DNA from: Rhizopus sp. PT2906
Lineage: Eukaryota; Mucoromycota; Mucoromycetes; Mucorales; Rhizopodaceae
DNA length: 64,000 bases
Direction of reading: 5' to 3'
Assembly (NCBI GenBank): GCA_025529335.1
Contig: JAMYHX010000104.1
Span: 1-64,000, forward strand
Numbering within the stretch: position 1 is the first letter of the stretch; each line of letters opens with the position of its first letter. Positions 1-11,304 of this stretch are shown here, one piece after another. The position numbers and the translations under genes were made by a program. The notes below the pieces were generated by a model. That model was not told the origin of the DNA. It saw only the letters and a list, made by a program, of their open reading frames with translations, and made no database searches.

Positions 1-84
1 AAGATCTGGTGGTCACGCGACAGAAACTCTTATATAACTCAATTTACACTCAAGCCATTAACGGAACAAACCCCTTTTTACAAC
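1..84 (+). repeat. Retroelement leader repeat, copy 1
   Basis: The first 84 bases are nearly the same as 54051-54134: both carry GATCTGGTGGTCAC followed by GCGACAGAAACTCTTATATA, and diverge after a CCCCTTTTTACAA segment. The motif recurs at 54633 and 55022. TGGTGGTCAC begins with TGG, as a retrotransposon primer-binding site (complement of a tRNA CCA end) would, so this is probably the bases just inside an LTR. The LTR itself would lie before the window. The repeat is seen directly; the retrotransposon reading is inference. Confidence 0.6.
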
Positions 85-271
85 ATTATAAACAAGCAAA
101 AGTGCTGTATTTTACTTTGAGTAAGGGTCAATAAGCAGTCTCTACACATCAACAACAAAAGCTTCGTAGCATAAACTAACCAATCACAATAATAGGCTTC
201 CGAAGAAGAAGTAAGTAGGGCCGCATGTATATTTATGGCTGGCTGACACCTAATCGTTATGTCTAGCTTAT

Positions 272-1065
272 GATTGACAATGTTAACATCACTGCGGCTT
301 TGAAGAAGTTCAGAAAACAGGCAATCGAAAAAGTAGAAAAAACAAATGATGTAAATGGCTTGCGCGTTCTGTAAGTGTTTAAAATGTCGTCTCCCCTTCT
401 TTCTCTTCAGACACTAATTTCAACTGAATTAAATTTGTTCAATTCAGCTCCTTTTCTCACGTCTTTCCGGTGAACAAGTTCAGCAGTGACAAGTCCATCA
501 CGAAGTACTTTGATAAGCAGACTTGTAGGGCTTTGAAGCCACTGGCTGACACCATAAAACCAAAGCTTCCTATGGCATCAGCCAAAGCAATTTTATATTG
601 CAAGAATGCAGTCGATGTAAGTTGAATCAGCCCAAAGAAATAGATTCCTCTAATAATGTTTATAAATAGGGGGAGATGAAGAGGAAAAGAAAGAAGAAGA
701 TACCATGACGAACATGATAAAAGACCTCGCATTGCATAAACACTAGTACAGTACTTCTGTTATTGGGGCATCAGGAGCTTCCTTTGCTGAGAGGTACATC
801 ATGCCAGCCATCAGAAGGGTGTTGTTGAAGAACACAAATGAAAATATTGTGTATGCCATGTGAGTGTATACTCAATTATCTTTGTCTATATATCATACCC
901 ATAGGATCGATATGCCCGATGATAGCGGCAAAAAGCCAGGTTTTATGATCGGTTCAAGGGTCAAGAAGAAGGAGTTTTACTTTGAGAGTGAAAGGAAATC
1001 TGAAACGAAGGAGAGTCTTCTTGAGATACAGCGGGCGAACTCTATCGTAGGCTTTTTCTTGGTCT
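272..1065 (+). pseudogene. Decayed multi-exon gene of unknown family
   Basis: Several exon-like blocks with consensus GTAAGT-type donors can be read: 272-372, roughly 441-617, 750-860 and 904-1055. They encode compositionally normal protein, for example KSITKYFDKQTC and IDMPDDSGKKPGFMIGSRVKKKEFYF. No frame-consistent join through all blocks was found; stops appear near 665-750, and the last block runs directly into antisense LINE-like sequence at about 1068. I do not recognise the family; it has the look of a multicopy, repeat-associated gene. It sits beside the leader repeat and a LINE remnant, so interruption by insertion is likely. A real gene with misread exons is the alternative. Confidence 0.35.
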
Positions 1066-1068
1066 AGA

Positions 1069-1555
1069 TCCAATTACTCTCTTAAGTGTTTCCAAAATAT
1101 TTTCAGGGCTAGATTTGGGGTCAATGTTCAAGATAGCGTAACCAGCACCAAAACAGGATGGTCGAGTCTCCATGGCTTTAGTCAATTTTTTGACAAGCTG
1201 TAGAGGCAGACGCTCAAGCTTCAAACGGATAATTTGAGTGCCCATAGGTGGACTAGGATAGCCTTTCACTACAGTACCATCGGTCAGAGTGATACCTTCT
1301 TTAATCTGTGATTGTGCTTCTTATTGTTCAAAGCCCCATTGAATCTCAATAAATGCTCTGTTGAGATACTTGCGAGTGCTGAGAGATCTTCCAAAGCAAA
1401 TCGCGTCTCCGTTACTAATAAGCGCCATTAAAGGCTTGGAATGCTTTCATAGCGAGATCCGGGTCTTTGACGTCAATGACATCAACGAGAATACTACTTT
1501 TTTTTTTAATGCCTTTGATGAATGTCGAATGTTAGCCTGCTGCTGAGGTATATTG
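1069..1555 (-). mobile_element. LINE ORF1 (gag-like) remnant
   Basis: On the minus strand a decayed reading frame contains blocks such as SILVDVIDVKDPDLAMKAFQ, then RAFIEIQWGFEQ, then KGYPSPPMGTQIIRLKLERL and FGAGYAILNI. The order and style resemble the gag-like first ORF of LINE elements common in zygomycete fungi, where a helical domain is followed by an RNA-binding-like segment ending in a GxGYAxLDI motif. At least one frameshift (near 1430) and one stop (near 1320) break it. No reverse transcriptase is present here. A similar decayed ORF1 lies at 52620-53200. Assignment rests on remembered family appearance. Confidence 0.4.
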
Positions 1556-2522
1556 AAAGATTGAGCCAATCGATGAAAGAACTGTTTCGACGAGAAGAGT
1601 CCAGAGAGAGAAAAAAGAAGAACAAAGTGTAAAGTTTTTCATTCAAATTGATTTATCTTTTAATACAGCGGCAGTATTGGTGTAAATGCAGCACGTCATT
1701 ATTTTGGGGGTGTAAAGCTAGGAATAATTGGCTACAGAAAGAAAAAGTGTATTGACGAAACGAAAAGTGGTTATTGTCATCCAGACCGCGCTTTTTTTAA
1801 TATTTCTTTCTCTCTAAAGACACGTTATATTATTGATTATTACTACTCTTCAGTAGTAATATCCCTTATAGAAATCTATAATATAGAATCAATGCGTACT
1901 TATTTCTAAAGTGTTTGCATTTGCATGAAAACTAAGGAGGTGCTACTACTATCCAAAGCTCCAAAGAGTCATCATAAAGAGGCCTAAATCTCTTTATGAT
2001 TCCTTTTCAATATTTTGTGTTTATTTTATTTGACATTGCTTGAGTTATAATATTATTGTATGAAAGGGTTTAACTTTAGCTAAAGTCATCAAAGAAAAGC
2101 AAGAGTTGCTTCTCTTAACCCTGAGACTTTTGGATATGTGCTGTGTCTTATTGAATTTTCCAGACTAAAATAGAACGCTTTCTTTATCAAAGTTAACCAT
2201 ATCTTCTTATCCTCCTGCATATTATCAATAGTCAATAAAGAAAAATAAAAATTGACATTATACACACACATTAATTGAAATTGGGAATCAAAGAGAGTAA
2301 TTTATGCATAATCAAATGAAATCCATTGTATTTTTACAATCTTAATAGCCATGTTTCATCCTGCACTGGTCCTCCAAGTGACAGGTACAGTCATTCCTAT
2401 TTTTCCCACGCAACAAGCTTAAAATGGAAAATGGACAAAATTTCACACGGTGAGTTGTATGGTTTGTTTATCTATATTTGATTCTCTCTTTCTCTCTTTC
2501 TTTCACCTCTTTTATCTTTAAA
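1556..2522. other. Gene-free AT-rich stretch
   Basis: No exon-like reading frame with family resemblance was seen on either strand. The last part (about 2300-2522) is presumably the promoter and 5' leader of the E1-alpha gene, with a pyrimidine-rich TCTCTTTCTCTCTTTC run before the start codon. Confidence 0.5.
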
Positions 2523-4019
2523 ATGCTGAGAGCACATTTAAGACGTAGCCTACAAAATGTAGCTTTATTATCTCAAAAAAGATATTTTGCAGCTACTACA
2601 AAGGTTAGACTCATATATACATCATCTATAACATACATTAACATTTATTAGCTTCTAAATAATGCTTCAGTCAATGTGGCTCAAACAGCTAGTGATGAAC
2701 CTGGTCGTTCCAATAAATCATTATGGGGTACAACCGATCGATTCACAAATGAATTGAAATTTATGCAGCAGATCGAATCTTTGAAGGCTTATCGAGTCAT
2801 GGATCATACCGGCACTGTCTTGGATCCGGAACACGATCCCAATCTTCCAAAAGAAGAAGTCCTTAAATGCTACAAGAGTATGGTCTTACTTCATACAATG
2901 GATGGTATTCTGTATGATGCTCAACGTCAGGGTCGTATTAGTTTTTACATGACACATTATGGCGAAGAAGCCATGATTGGAACAGCTGCTGCTTTAAAGC
3001 CTGAAGATGTTGTATTTGGACAGGTAAGGTGTTCGCTTATACATGGTGTATGTTTAATTAAATTTCTTCGTTCAGTATCGAGAAGCCTTTATGCTGGTCT
3101 ATCGTGGTTTCACACTTGATGAGTTTCTTAATCAATGTTTCTCAAATGAATTAGATTATGGAAAAGGCCGACAAATGCCTGTCCACTATGGTTCCAAGAA
3201 GTTGAACTTTCAGACAATCTCTTCTCCACTTGGCACACAGATCCCTCAAGCATCAGGTGCTGCATACGCATTAAAGCTTTCCGGGGCCAATGCTTGTACA
3301 TTGTGTTTCTTTGGTGAAGGTGCTGCATCCGAAGGTGATTTCCATGCTGGTTTGAATATGGCTGCAACCTTAAAATGTCCTACAATCTTTTTCTGGTAAG
3401 GAAATTATAGTTTATCTTGTATAGCTTCATTCTAACCTTCTTTATTTCTATTTAAAAAAAAAAAAAAAGCCGTAACAATGGCTTTGCTATTTCAACACCA
3501 TCCTCTGAGCAATACAAAGGTGATGGTATCGCCAGTCGTGGTATTGGTTACGGTATCGATACTATTCGAGTGGATGGTAATGATATTTGGGCCATTTATA
3601 ATGCCACAAAAGTAGCCAGAGAGATTGCTGTCAAGGAGCAGAGACCTGTTCTGATTGAAGCAATGACTTATCGTATTGGCCATCACAGTACTTCTGATGA
3701 TTCTACCAAATATCGTGATAGAAAAGAGGTTGAAGAACGAGCACAGTTTGACAACCCTATCACTCGATTACGAAGATACATTGAAGCCAAGAACTGGTGG
3801 AGCCCACAAGAAGAGGAAGAGTATCGCAAGTCAGTAAAAAAGGAAATTTTGAAAGCATTTAGTGCTGCAGAAAAGAGAAAGAAGCCTGCTATTAAGCATT
3901 TATTTACTGATGTTTATGATGACTTAACACCCAACTTGGTTAGACAACAGAATGAATTGAATGAACTTATAAAGAAATACCCAGAATATTATAATACAGA
4001 TGATTTCGCTTCATCATAA
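2523..4019 (+). CDS. BCKDHA: Branched-chain 2-oxoacid dehydrogenase E1 alpha subunit, mitochondrial
   Basis: This thiamine-diphosphate subunit decarboxylates branched-chain 2-oxoacids in the mitochondrial BCKDH complex (Val/Leu/Ile breakdown). Four exons are read: 2523-2603, 2652-3023, 3076-3395 and 3470-4019, giving 440 residues. The N terminus (MLRAHLRRSLQN...KRYF) is a typical basic mitochondrial presequence. The ThDP motif runs from GEGAASEGDFH to CRNNGFAIS, which spans the third intron. YRIGHHSTSDDSTKYR is the serine phosphorylation loop used by the BCKDH kinase, so kinase control is likely conserved. The start was chosen because it supplies the presequence. The third acceptor follows a run of A (AAAAAAG) rather than pyrimidines. 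The pyruvate dehydrogenase E1 alpha is less similar. Length is normal for the family. Confidence 0.93.
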
Positions 4020-4359
4020 TCTTTGTCATCCTATTTATACAAGTTTGGTTTACATGTTTATAAAAAATAAAAAAAAAAGAATCTATTGTCAATAACACTT
4101 GTTCTAATAACTCCAACAATAGTCATGGATCCATTGTCTGTATGCAAATTGACGCTTAGTGATAATAAAAGCGCCCTTTATGCGCACACACATACACACA
4201 CATATTGTTTTTCACCTGTTACTCAGATATCCTTTTTTTTTTTTTTTTTTTTTTTTTTGCAGCCAACCAAAACACACACACTCACACACACAGAAGCTCC
4301 GGTCTTTTTTGATACTCTAATTATTTTTCTTCCTTTTCTCTCAACTATTTACTACCCTG
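4020..4359. other. Spacer with CA-rich and long poly-T tracts
   Basis: The 3' end signal of the preceding gene (ATAAAAAATAAAAAAAA near 4060) is followed by CA-rich stretches near 4186-4203 and 4270-4290 and an uninterrupted T run of about 26 bases near 4232-4258. This is probably the promoter of the ACAP-like gene. Confidence 0.6.
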
Positions 4360-7201
4360 ATGACAGTGCTTGACATTCGTGGCTGCTTAGACGATTCACC
4401 CACTTTTAGAAAACGAGTTCAAGCTCATGAAGAGTCGATTCAAAACTTTGAACAAATACTGAAGACCTTGATAAAACTGACTCGTTCCCAAGTTGAGTTA
4501 TCAGCAGGTTCAACAAAATACACACAACCAATACTCCAAGAAACACCAACTGTTTTACTTTATAGCTTATAGTCAACAACAAAAGGAACTGGCCGAAACG
4601 TTCCTTTCGTTTGCACAGGCACAAGATGATCCCATCGTGGGTGCGTTTTTTATTCGACCAAAAAAAATGAACAAGTCTGTATATTCACCTTGTTATATTA
4701 TAGCTCAAGCACTAGAAAAGTTTGGAAAATCAGTTGTCGAAGTCGAGAAAAGTCGATCCATGTTTGTAAGCTAGACACGAGAGGTTGTGTATATTCTGTT
4801 GCTAATAGTAGCCTCTAGAACACGCATGTTACAGACATGTTTATCATGCCTTTAGATCTATTCGTTAAAGAGACAATCACGCCTATCAAAGAGCTGAAAA
4901 AGAAGTTTGAAAAGTCAAGTGATGATGTGGATTCTGCTTTATCGAAGTATATGAGTAAAAAACCAAAAGATCCAACATTGCAAGAATCTGCCAAGGAGTT
5001 GGCAGATACTCGAAAAACCTTTCATAAAGTGTATATGGAATACGTGAGCAAGTTGAATGATATAGAAGCAAAGAAGAAGATTGATTATATGGAGAATGTA
5101 AGTAAAGAAACGTTCAACAAAAGCAAGATGGTTAACGTCTTTTGTTGTTGCAGGTGCTTGCTTACATGTATACAGAATCTGCATTTCATCATCAGAGCTA
5201 TGAAATATTGAAGGATTTAGAGCCTTATATGCGCGATTTAACTGGTTTATTGTATGATGTAAGTGGGTTATGTGTGCTGTTTTGGACAAGAAAGATGTCT
5301 TACACAGTTTCATAAAGACGAGACAAAGGTATAGTGAAGAAGTTGATGTGGACTTGCAATATCAGAAAACGCACGAAATGGTAATCATGCGCAATGTGTC
5401 ATATAGTATGTGTTAACTAAACATTGCACAGTCCACAGCAGATCAGTACAATCCTATGCAAAATGCAGCAGACATTGAAAAACCAGCAGCTATTACCAAC
5501 AAATCTGGTTACTTGTTTGAAAGAAAGAATGGTAGAGTGTATCAAAGTTGGTCGAGAAAGTACTATAGCATTTCCAACGGAGAACTCACAAGTGTCTCTC
5601 GCAATCCAAAAGTAATGAGGCAGGGATGAGAGAAAGAACGTCTTTTCTAACAGTTTTTTGTTTTGAACCAGACAAAAGATGAGGATGGTGTCCAGACTTA
5701 TAATCTACGTGTCTGTAGTGTGAAATATTCAGATGGTTACGATAGACGCTTTTGCTTTGAAGTGATATCGCCCAACAGGTATGTCAATATAGGGACTATT
5801 TTTTGTGTGTGTACTCACTCTTGATAATAAAGAGTACTGGTATTACAGGCTGAAAATGAAAGTGATATGAACGAGTGGATACAAAGCATACGCACAGCAA
5901 GTCAGTTAGCACTTAATTCTGATGAAAAGCCAAGATATTCTCAACCTTCTCCAAATTTAAGAAAGGCAAGTAATGATGTAGACCCATGTTGATCACGTAT
6001 TAATCAAGGTTAACAGATGGCAATTGAATCAGCTAGCGTCGTAAAGACGGTTGAAAGACAGGACGATGAGTCAAATAAAGAAGCAGTGAAAAAGATTCGA
6101 CTGGTGCCTGGTAATGATAAATGCGCGGATTGCAAGGAGGATTCTCCTGAGTGGGCCTGTACAAATTTGGGCATTATTGTCTGCATAGAATGCTCTGGAA
6201 TCCATCGAAGCTTAGGAGTCCATGTCAGCAAGGTTAGATCTGTTGTATTAGACAATTGGGAGTCGGAGACTATTGAGGTAAAAGGGCAGAACGACAACTG
6301 TTGCAAGAGACTCACGCCAACCCCCTAGGTCATGCTCCAATTGGGTAATGAAGTAGGAAACAGCATTTATGAAGAATCGGTGCCTGCACATTTGGAAGAG
6401 TTCCGGATAGATCCAAGTTCACATAGGTAATATATTGAAGGGGAATACTAGAAATAGCGCTAAAGATCGAATTTGGGACATAGAAACGATAGAGACTTGT
6501 GGATCATTGAAAAATACGTCAAGCGATCCTTTGTAAGTCCTGCAGAGGTTGACCAAGCTACGCTAGATAAGAATTTCTGGAACTCAATAGCTGAAAATAA
6601 CCTGCAAAATGCATTAAGATACCTTGCACAGGGTGCAAATGTTGACTATAGAAATACTGAGGAAGGATTAAAAACAGCTCTGCACAAAGCAGTAGACAAT
6701 AATAATGAAGTTGCTGTAGAATTTCTCTTACAAAGACCAAGTGATGTTGACGAAAAGGATGAAAGAGGATGGACAGCGCTTCATTATGCAGCAGCCAATA
6801 ATAACGTTCGTTTAGTGTTGACACTCTTGAAAAGACATGCCAAGGCTGACATTGCAGATAATTCAAATATGGTAAGTTTGGAGAAGTGTTGGGTGAAAAG
6901 AAATACTCAAAAGATAAAGCAGACGCCTCTGGATATAGCAGTAGAAAAACAATTTGTGCAAGCGGTCACTGCTTTACGATTATTTGCATTTGACAAGCAA
7001 CATAACGCATCGCCTTCGAGCTCCCTAGACTTTGGTTTTAGAGAAGCAATGTCAGCATTCAAACATACATGCAGTGAGCGACCTAATATCACGTCTTCCC
7101 ATTCTGCTGTTGACATAAGCCATACCAAGCCCATGATCAGTAAATCGGATGCTATACTTCTGGACGATCAAAATAGCGAGTTGCTTCATCCTGATAAATA
7201 A
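4360..7201 (+). CDS. ArfGAP with BAR, PH and ankyrin domains (ACAP-like)
   Basis: This predicted 726-residue protein would stimulate GTP hydrolysis by Arf GTPases on curved endosomal or plasma membranes. Thirteen exons were read by frame: an N-terminal BAR coiled coil (residues about 1-240), a PH domain opening with SGYLFERKNGRVYQSWSRKYY, the ArfGAP zinc finger (CADCKEDSPEWAC...CIEC, CX2CX16CX2C) with its GIHRSLGVH arginine finger, and ankyrin repeats (GWTALHYAAANNN, QTPLDIAVEKQ). The domain order matches animal ACAP (centaurin-beta) proteins. The intron before the GAP exon (5966-6016) starts with GC (AAG|GCAAGT) and is the only reading that keeps PH and GAP in frame. Two or three acceptors end in AAAG. 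The exact edges near 5317 and 6920 are less certain. Confidence 0.85.
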
Positions 7202-7488
7202 TTCAATATATACTCAATGCACTGATTAATTATACTGTACCTTTATTATTATTCCTGCCTTAATGCTGATAGATTCCCCCTCTCTTTCTCTTATTTTCAA
7301 CTAATATGGTATTATTAAAGCTTTATAGATTTTCACTCTGTAATTTTAAATCAAAATGTTTTTGGTCACATAGAATATTTTATCATAAAATGTATTATTT
7401 ATTGAAATATAAAAGAAGAAATATTAAGTATTAGTATAGAGTGATTAATAGTAAAAAAAATAAAGCTGACGTCGCGACTACTCCATTT

Positions 7489-7995
7489 TTAGTAGAATCC
7501 TTGCTTGAATGCAAGACCAGCAATAGCAAGACCAAGACCGTAGAAGATGACAGAGTAGAGCAAGCGTACATGACGGTTATCAACCACAAGCTCAACAACA
7601 AACCAAAAGACGGCAAATGCAGTAAAGAACCAGGCAAGGATCATGACTGCACGTGTGGAAGCACGAGCAAAGGAGTTCATGGCAAGCAAACAAAGAAGAG
7701 AGAATAAGGCATCCTTGACGATTTGATGGGCACGATCCAAGCGACCTGCAAAGCTACCATTGACAGCACCAAAGAATTTCTTGTTGGAGACTTCAGCATC
7801 GGTTGTAGCATTTGCATCAGGAGAAGCTGATACAGTAGGGTTAGTAACAAAGAAGTTACGTAAGATCCAAACTAATCCCCAAAAGACCCAGAGTGTCATA
7901 AAGGCAATCCAAGTGACGCGAACGTGCCAGTCTTCAACAAAAGCATTGATATCAGTGATCATGTAGCTTGTGATTTGAGTGTTTTCAGCAGACAT
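7489..7995 (-). CDS. Small four-helix membrane protein, unknown function
   Basis: A single uninterrupted frame encodes 168 residues. Four hydrophobic helices are visible at about residues 27-49, 92-108, 115-137 and 145-163. The loop between helices 1 and 2 is polar (SASPDANATTDAEVSNKK), and a short basic stretch (GRLDRAHQ) precedes helix 2. There is no signal peptide or known catalytic motif. The frame is intronless, unlike most neighbours, but codon use looks like that of expressed genes here. I do not recognise the family. A weak resemblance to small ER or vacuolar membrane proteins gives no function. Confidence 0.75.
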   Translation of the reverse strand: MSAENTQITSYMITDINAFVEDWHVRVTWIAFMTLWVFWGLVWILRNFFVTNPTVSASPDANATTDAEVSNKKFFGAVNGSFAGRLDRAHQIVKDALFSLLCLLAMNSFARASTRAVMILAWFFTAFAVFWFVVELVVDNRHVRLLYSVIFYGLGLAIAGLAFKQGFY

Positions 7996-8788
7996 TTCGA
8001 TGGTTTTTATTTATTTGAAAAGATGAATTGATAAAGTTGGATCAGGTCGAATTAAGGCACGTATTTATATACTTGCTTCATTACAAATAATCGGACCGGC
8101 ATTTGAAATTTAGCATTGATGGAAAAATTAAAATACCGAAGAACATTGTTCCTTTGTTGGAAAACCGATGCTGTCAAAACTCGAAAAGAGTCCTTGTTTT
8201 CAGGGCATAATGGCCTTAATAATTGTACATGATATTATAAAATAGATTCTAAAGCAATATGATACGTTATGTAGAAAGAATGACCCTGGAAATAATCCTT
8301 TATTATAGGATAAAGATCAAACCATTTCTCCGGGTTTACGGCAGCAAAAGAATAAAGTATTTTCCACATGAAAACACTTTGGTTCAAAAAAATGTAACTA
8401 TGCTATACGTCATAGATTCCGCATGACGAACGGATAGTTACTAATGGGATAACAGGTCATAGGATAGTGCAACACGCGTTTCTATGATTACAAGAAGTAG
8501 CTCTACTGCCAAATACACGCTATACTTTTTGATGCGAGGTTAGTAACTGTCATTTCGAGAAATAGAGAGCCATACACTAAGCTGCATCGTGTTACGTTAC
8601 ACGCATTGTTACAGTTTGGTAAAATCATCTAGAAGACAAAGAATAGAAAGGAACGTTGGCTATTATGGGTAGACATATACGTATCTCGAGAATAAATAAT
8701 GAATATAGTATAATATCCTTCTTTTTCTTTCTTTCTTATCTGCCTAGAGAGAAAGCAAGATCTTCCGCAGCAATACTATCATTATTAA
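7996..8788. other. Gene-free stretch, probable promoter of the membrane-protein gene
   Basis: No supported coding region was found. TATTTATATA near 8060 lies about 65 bases before the minus-strand start at 7995 and could be its TATA element. The plus-strand frame at 8656-8853 has poor composition and was rejected. Confidence 0.4.
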
Positions 8789-8956
8789 TCGGAAGACTCG
8801 ACAGAAAAAAAAATTCATCCGGAAACCGGATCCACAGATGGCCATCTGATTGAGGTTACATATTACTTTACTGAGGATGTGAATAAAGTGCGCTCTTTGA
8901 GTAGAGAAGGTATGCATGTCAATATTATTGTTACATTAAAGCCAACCAAGTATTAG
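8789..8956 (+). other. Orphan exon-like reading frame
   Basis: A 56-codon frame, closed by TAA just upstream and TAG at the end, encodes a well-mixed sequence with stretches such as ETGSTDGHLIEVTYYFTEDV and NKVRSLSREGMHVNIIV. It lacks low complexity and looks like real protein, but no start codon, splice partner or family is apparent. It may be a terminal exon of an unrecognised gene or a fossil fragment. A short palindrome (ATCCGGAAACCGGAT) lies inside it. Confidence 0.3.
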
Positions 8957-9477
8957 TCATCAAACACTGGAGGAATAACGCCATTGACAGCGTGTATCTG
9001 CAGTGTGTATTAGTAATAAATTTGTTATAACAAAAAACAAACAATAATCTTTATACAATGAATTCTAGAATCGTCGATGAAACAATCAAACCGATCAGAA
9101 ACTCATCTCACAAACAGACAGCTGATCATTCATCCCCCCTGGTTAAAACAATTAGCCATTGACTTAAGTCTACAAAAGTAGTACTGCAGGGTCAAGTGTA
9201 ATTTGACTACCAAGAAAACGATTGGCCGTTGTCTTTTTAACAAAAAAAAAAGGTTCAGGATTTCATAGTTTATAATATGAAATTATCTAAAACAAGTAAA
9301 GTCAGAGGGAAAAATAAAGAAGTGAATTGTAGAAACAATGTAAAAAAGAGCTGTATTTGAGCAAAAGAAGAAGCATCAAAGAATTCATCTGGCTTTAGGA
9401 TAGATACTAATTTAGTGTCTAAGCAGCTTTATTCTTTTCCCCTTCTTTCTTTGTCATGTATTCTGTATTTGGATCCA
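8957..9477. other. Gene-free AT-rich stretch
   Basis: Nothing supportable was seen on either strand; it probably includes the 3' region of the small minus-strand gene that follows. Confidence 0.4.
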
Positions 9478-9705
9478 TTATTGTTTACAAGCTTCACATT
9501 CACTTTTATCATTGGTTGCTTGCCTAATAGGGTGGTGTCAATAAATGATTAAAGATGTTCATATAAAACATTTACTTTCTTTGTCGACATGCCTGCTGGA
9601 ATTCATTCCATTCCTTAAGACACTTTGACCTATCATTATTGTTCTTTGCAAGACATTCTTTTAATGGAACATAATCACACAAGGTTCTTTTGTCTGAATT
9701 CATTA
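9478..9705 (-). CDS. Candidate small CHCH-like cysteine protein, with apparent frameshift
   Basis: Two exons (9576-9705 and 9478-9523, intron 9524-9575 with GTAAAT...TTAG) encode a protein of about 58 residues. The core, ECLAKNNNDRSKC then LKEWNEFQQAC, spaces cysteines like small CHCH proteins imported by the mitochondrial Mia40 pathway, and the C-terminal exon adds ECEACKQ and a stop. The N-terminal part (MNSDKRTLCDYVPLKK) is in another frame: the switch falls in a six-A run at 9658-9663, where one extra A would join the frames. So this is either a real gene with a sequencing or assembly error, a young pseudogene, or a gene whose first exon I misplaced. The precise CHCH subfamily is not recognised. 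Confidence 0.45.
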
Positions 9706-10477
9706 TTAAAATGGGGTTATTATTAAAACCTGATTATTTCAGGTCAACGCTATGTGAAGAAGAAAGTGTGGTGTGACTTTATATTGCTGCATTTTCTTAC
9801 AAGTATTCGTTATTAATCTTTATTCTAAGATAAAGACAGAAAGAACATACAAATGAATAAGGGTCTACTATTTAAAGTATGATGGAATGAAGAATTCTGA
9901 TAATGTTACGATAAAAGATTCATGTATCAAGCACCACAACAATACTTGAAAGAGAGAAATCAAGCTTATGAATCTTTGTTAGTATTGATGAGTTTAAAAC
10001 CTCAAAGTATGCAACTGCTGTAAGGAAACGAGCCTGAAGGCAACGAAGATTCCAAATGATAAATATATCAAAAGTATTCTAGATTACAAAAAACTGCCGT
10101 ATACTTTGGAATAGAGGATTTTAATGTATATATCACAGTCTATTTGGGAAAAAAAGAAAGGAAGACCTGCTATCTTTCAAAGAGTAATCGTCCTAGAGGA
10201 AACGGTTTCGCTATTTACAACCAAGTTGTCTACAAAATAATCCTATGTTTGTCTAAGCATACATTGGCGTTTCTCAAGTAGAAATACACTATTTCCAGAA
10301 AGAGATGTCACGCTGACTTGTTTTTTCGTATAAATTGTATTATAAAATTGCAAAAATGCTACACTACTTTCTGTTTGCAATTGTTTATGTCTCTGCTGGC
10401 AGATGACGTGCGGTGTTTGATTTTTCTTTATTTTTTTCTCTCTTTCCTTTTATTTTTCTCTTTTCTGCTTGAAAATA
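9706..10477. other. Gene-free stretch before ARL1
   Basis: No supported gene. A 35-codon plus-strand frame near 9922-10023 exists but has no partner or family. The TCTCTCTTTCCTTTTATTTTTCTC tract, summarised here as pyrimidine-rich, lies just before the ARL1 start. Confidence 0.4.
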
Positions 10478-11304
10478 ATGGGTAAGCGAAAAAGCAATTT
10501 TCATACAATAAAGAGACACTTAATATTCCCCTCAAGGTGCACTTTTTAGTAGTCTTTTTAGTAAACTTTGGGGAGAAAAAGAAGTTCGTATATTGATTCT
10601 CGGTCTCGATGGTGCAGGCAAGACAACTATTCTTTACAGACTTCAGGTAAAAATAAAGACAAAGCATAAGAATAGCGATAAAAACTCTTAAAAGAATAGA
10701 TTGGAGAAGTAGTTTCGACCATTCCTAGTAAGATGCAGAATGATGCTTTAAACATAAGTTACTAATTAGTAACCCGATTTAGCTATTGGTTTTAATGTGG
10801 AAACAGTGACATATAAGAATATCAAATTTCAAGTGTGGGATTTAGGTGGACAGACAAGTATTAGGTTCATTTCTTAGATGCGAAAGGGAAAAGAGAAAAG
10901 CATTAACCTTTTATATAAAGACCATACTGGAGATGTTACTATTCCAATACAGATGCCGTCATCTATGTAGTTGATAGTGTAGATAAAGATCGTATGCAGA
11001 CATCAAAAGAAGAGTTACACGCCATGTTAGAGGAAGAAGAGTTAAAGGATGCAGCTCTTCTTGTATTTGCAAATAAGCAGGATATGGAAGGTGCTTTATC
11101 TGCTGCTGAAGTGGCTGATGCTCTTGGTTTATCAACACTAAAGAATAGACAATACTCTATCTATAAGACAAGCGCGGTGAAAGGTGAAGGATTGACAGAA
11201 GGATTAGATTGGTAAGTGATATAAAGAGAGAGAGATAGAGAGGACATATTGGCATTAACTTTTTACTTAGGCTTGTAAACATTATTCAAGAAAATAAAAA
11301 ATAA
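10478..11304 (+). CDS. ARL1: ADP-ribosylation factor-like GTPase ARL1
   Basis: ARL1 is a myristoylated small GTPase that recruits GRIP-domain golgins to the trans-Golgi. Six exons give 182 residues: 10478-10481 (only ATGG), 10537-10646, 10700-10727, 10783-10864, 10921-11211 and 11271-11304. The protein starts MGALFSSLFSKLWG, an ARL1-type myristoylation helix. Then follow GLDGAGKTT (P-loop), PTIGFNVET (switch 1), WDLGGQTSIRPYWRCYY (switch 2) and NKQD (G4). The first exon of four bases is fixed by the need for Gly2. The acceptor at 10920 is ATAAAG, not pyrimidine-rich. Length matches the family. Arf1 is excluded by EEEELKDAALLVFANKQDM and the ARL1-like N terminus. Confidence 0.93.

Noticed and set aside
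7441..7966. Plus-strand frames over the membrane-protein gene
   Set aside because: Antisense to the four-helix protein and without family resemblance.
8656..8853. Plus-strand 65-codon frame overlapping the orphan ORF
   Set aside because: Poor composition; the other frame (8789-8956) is the more protein-like.
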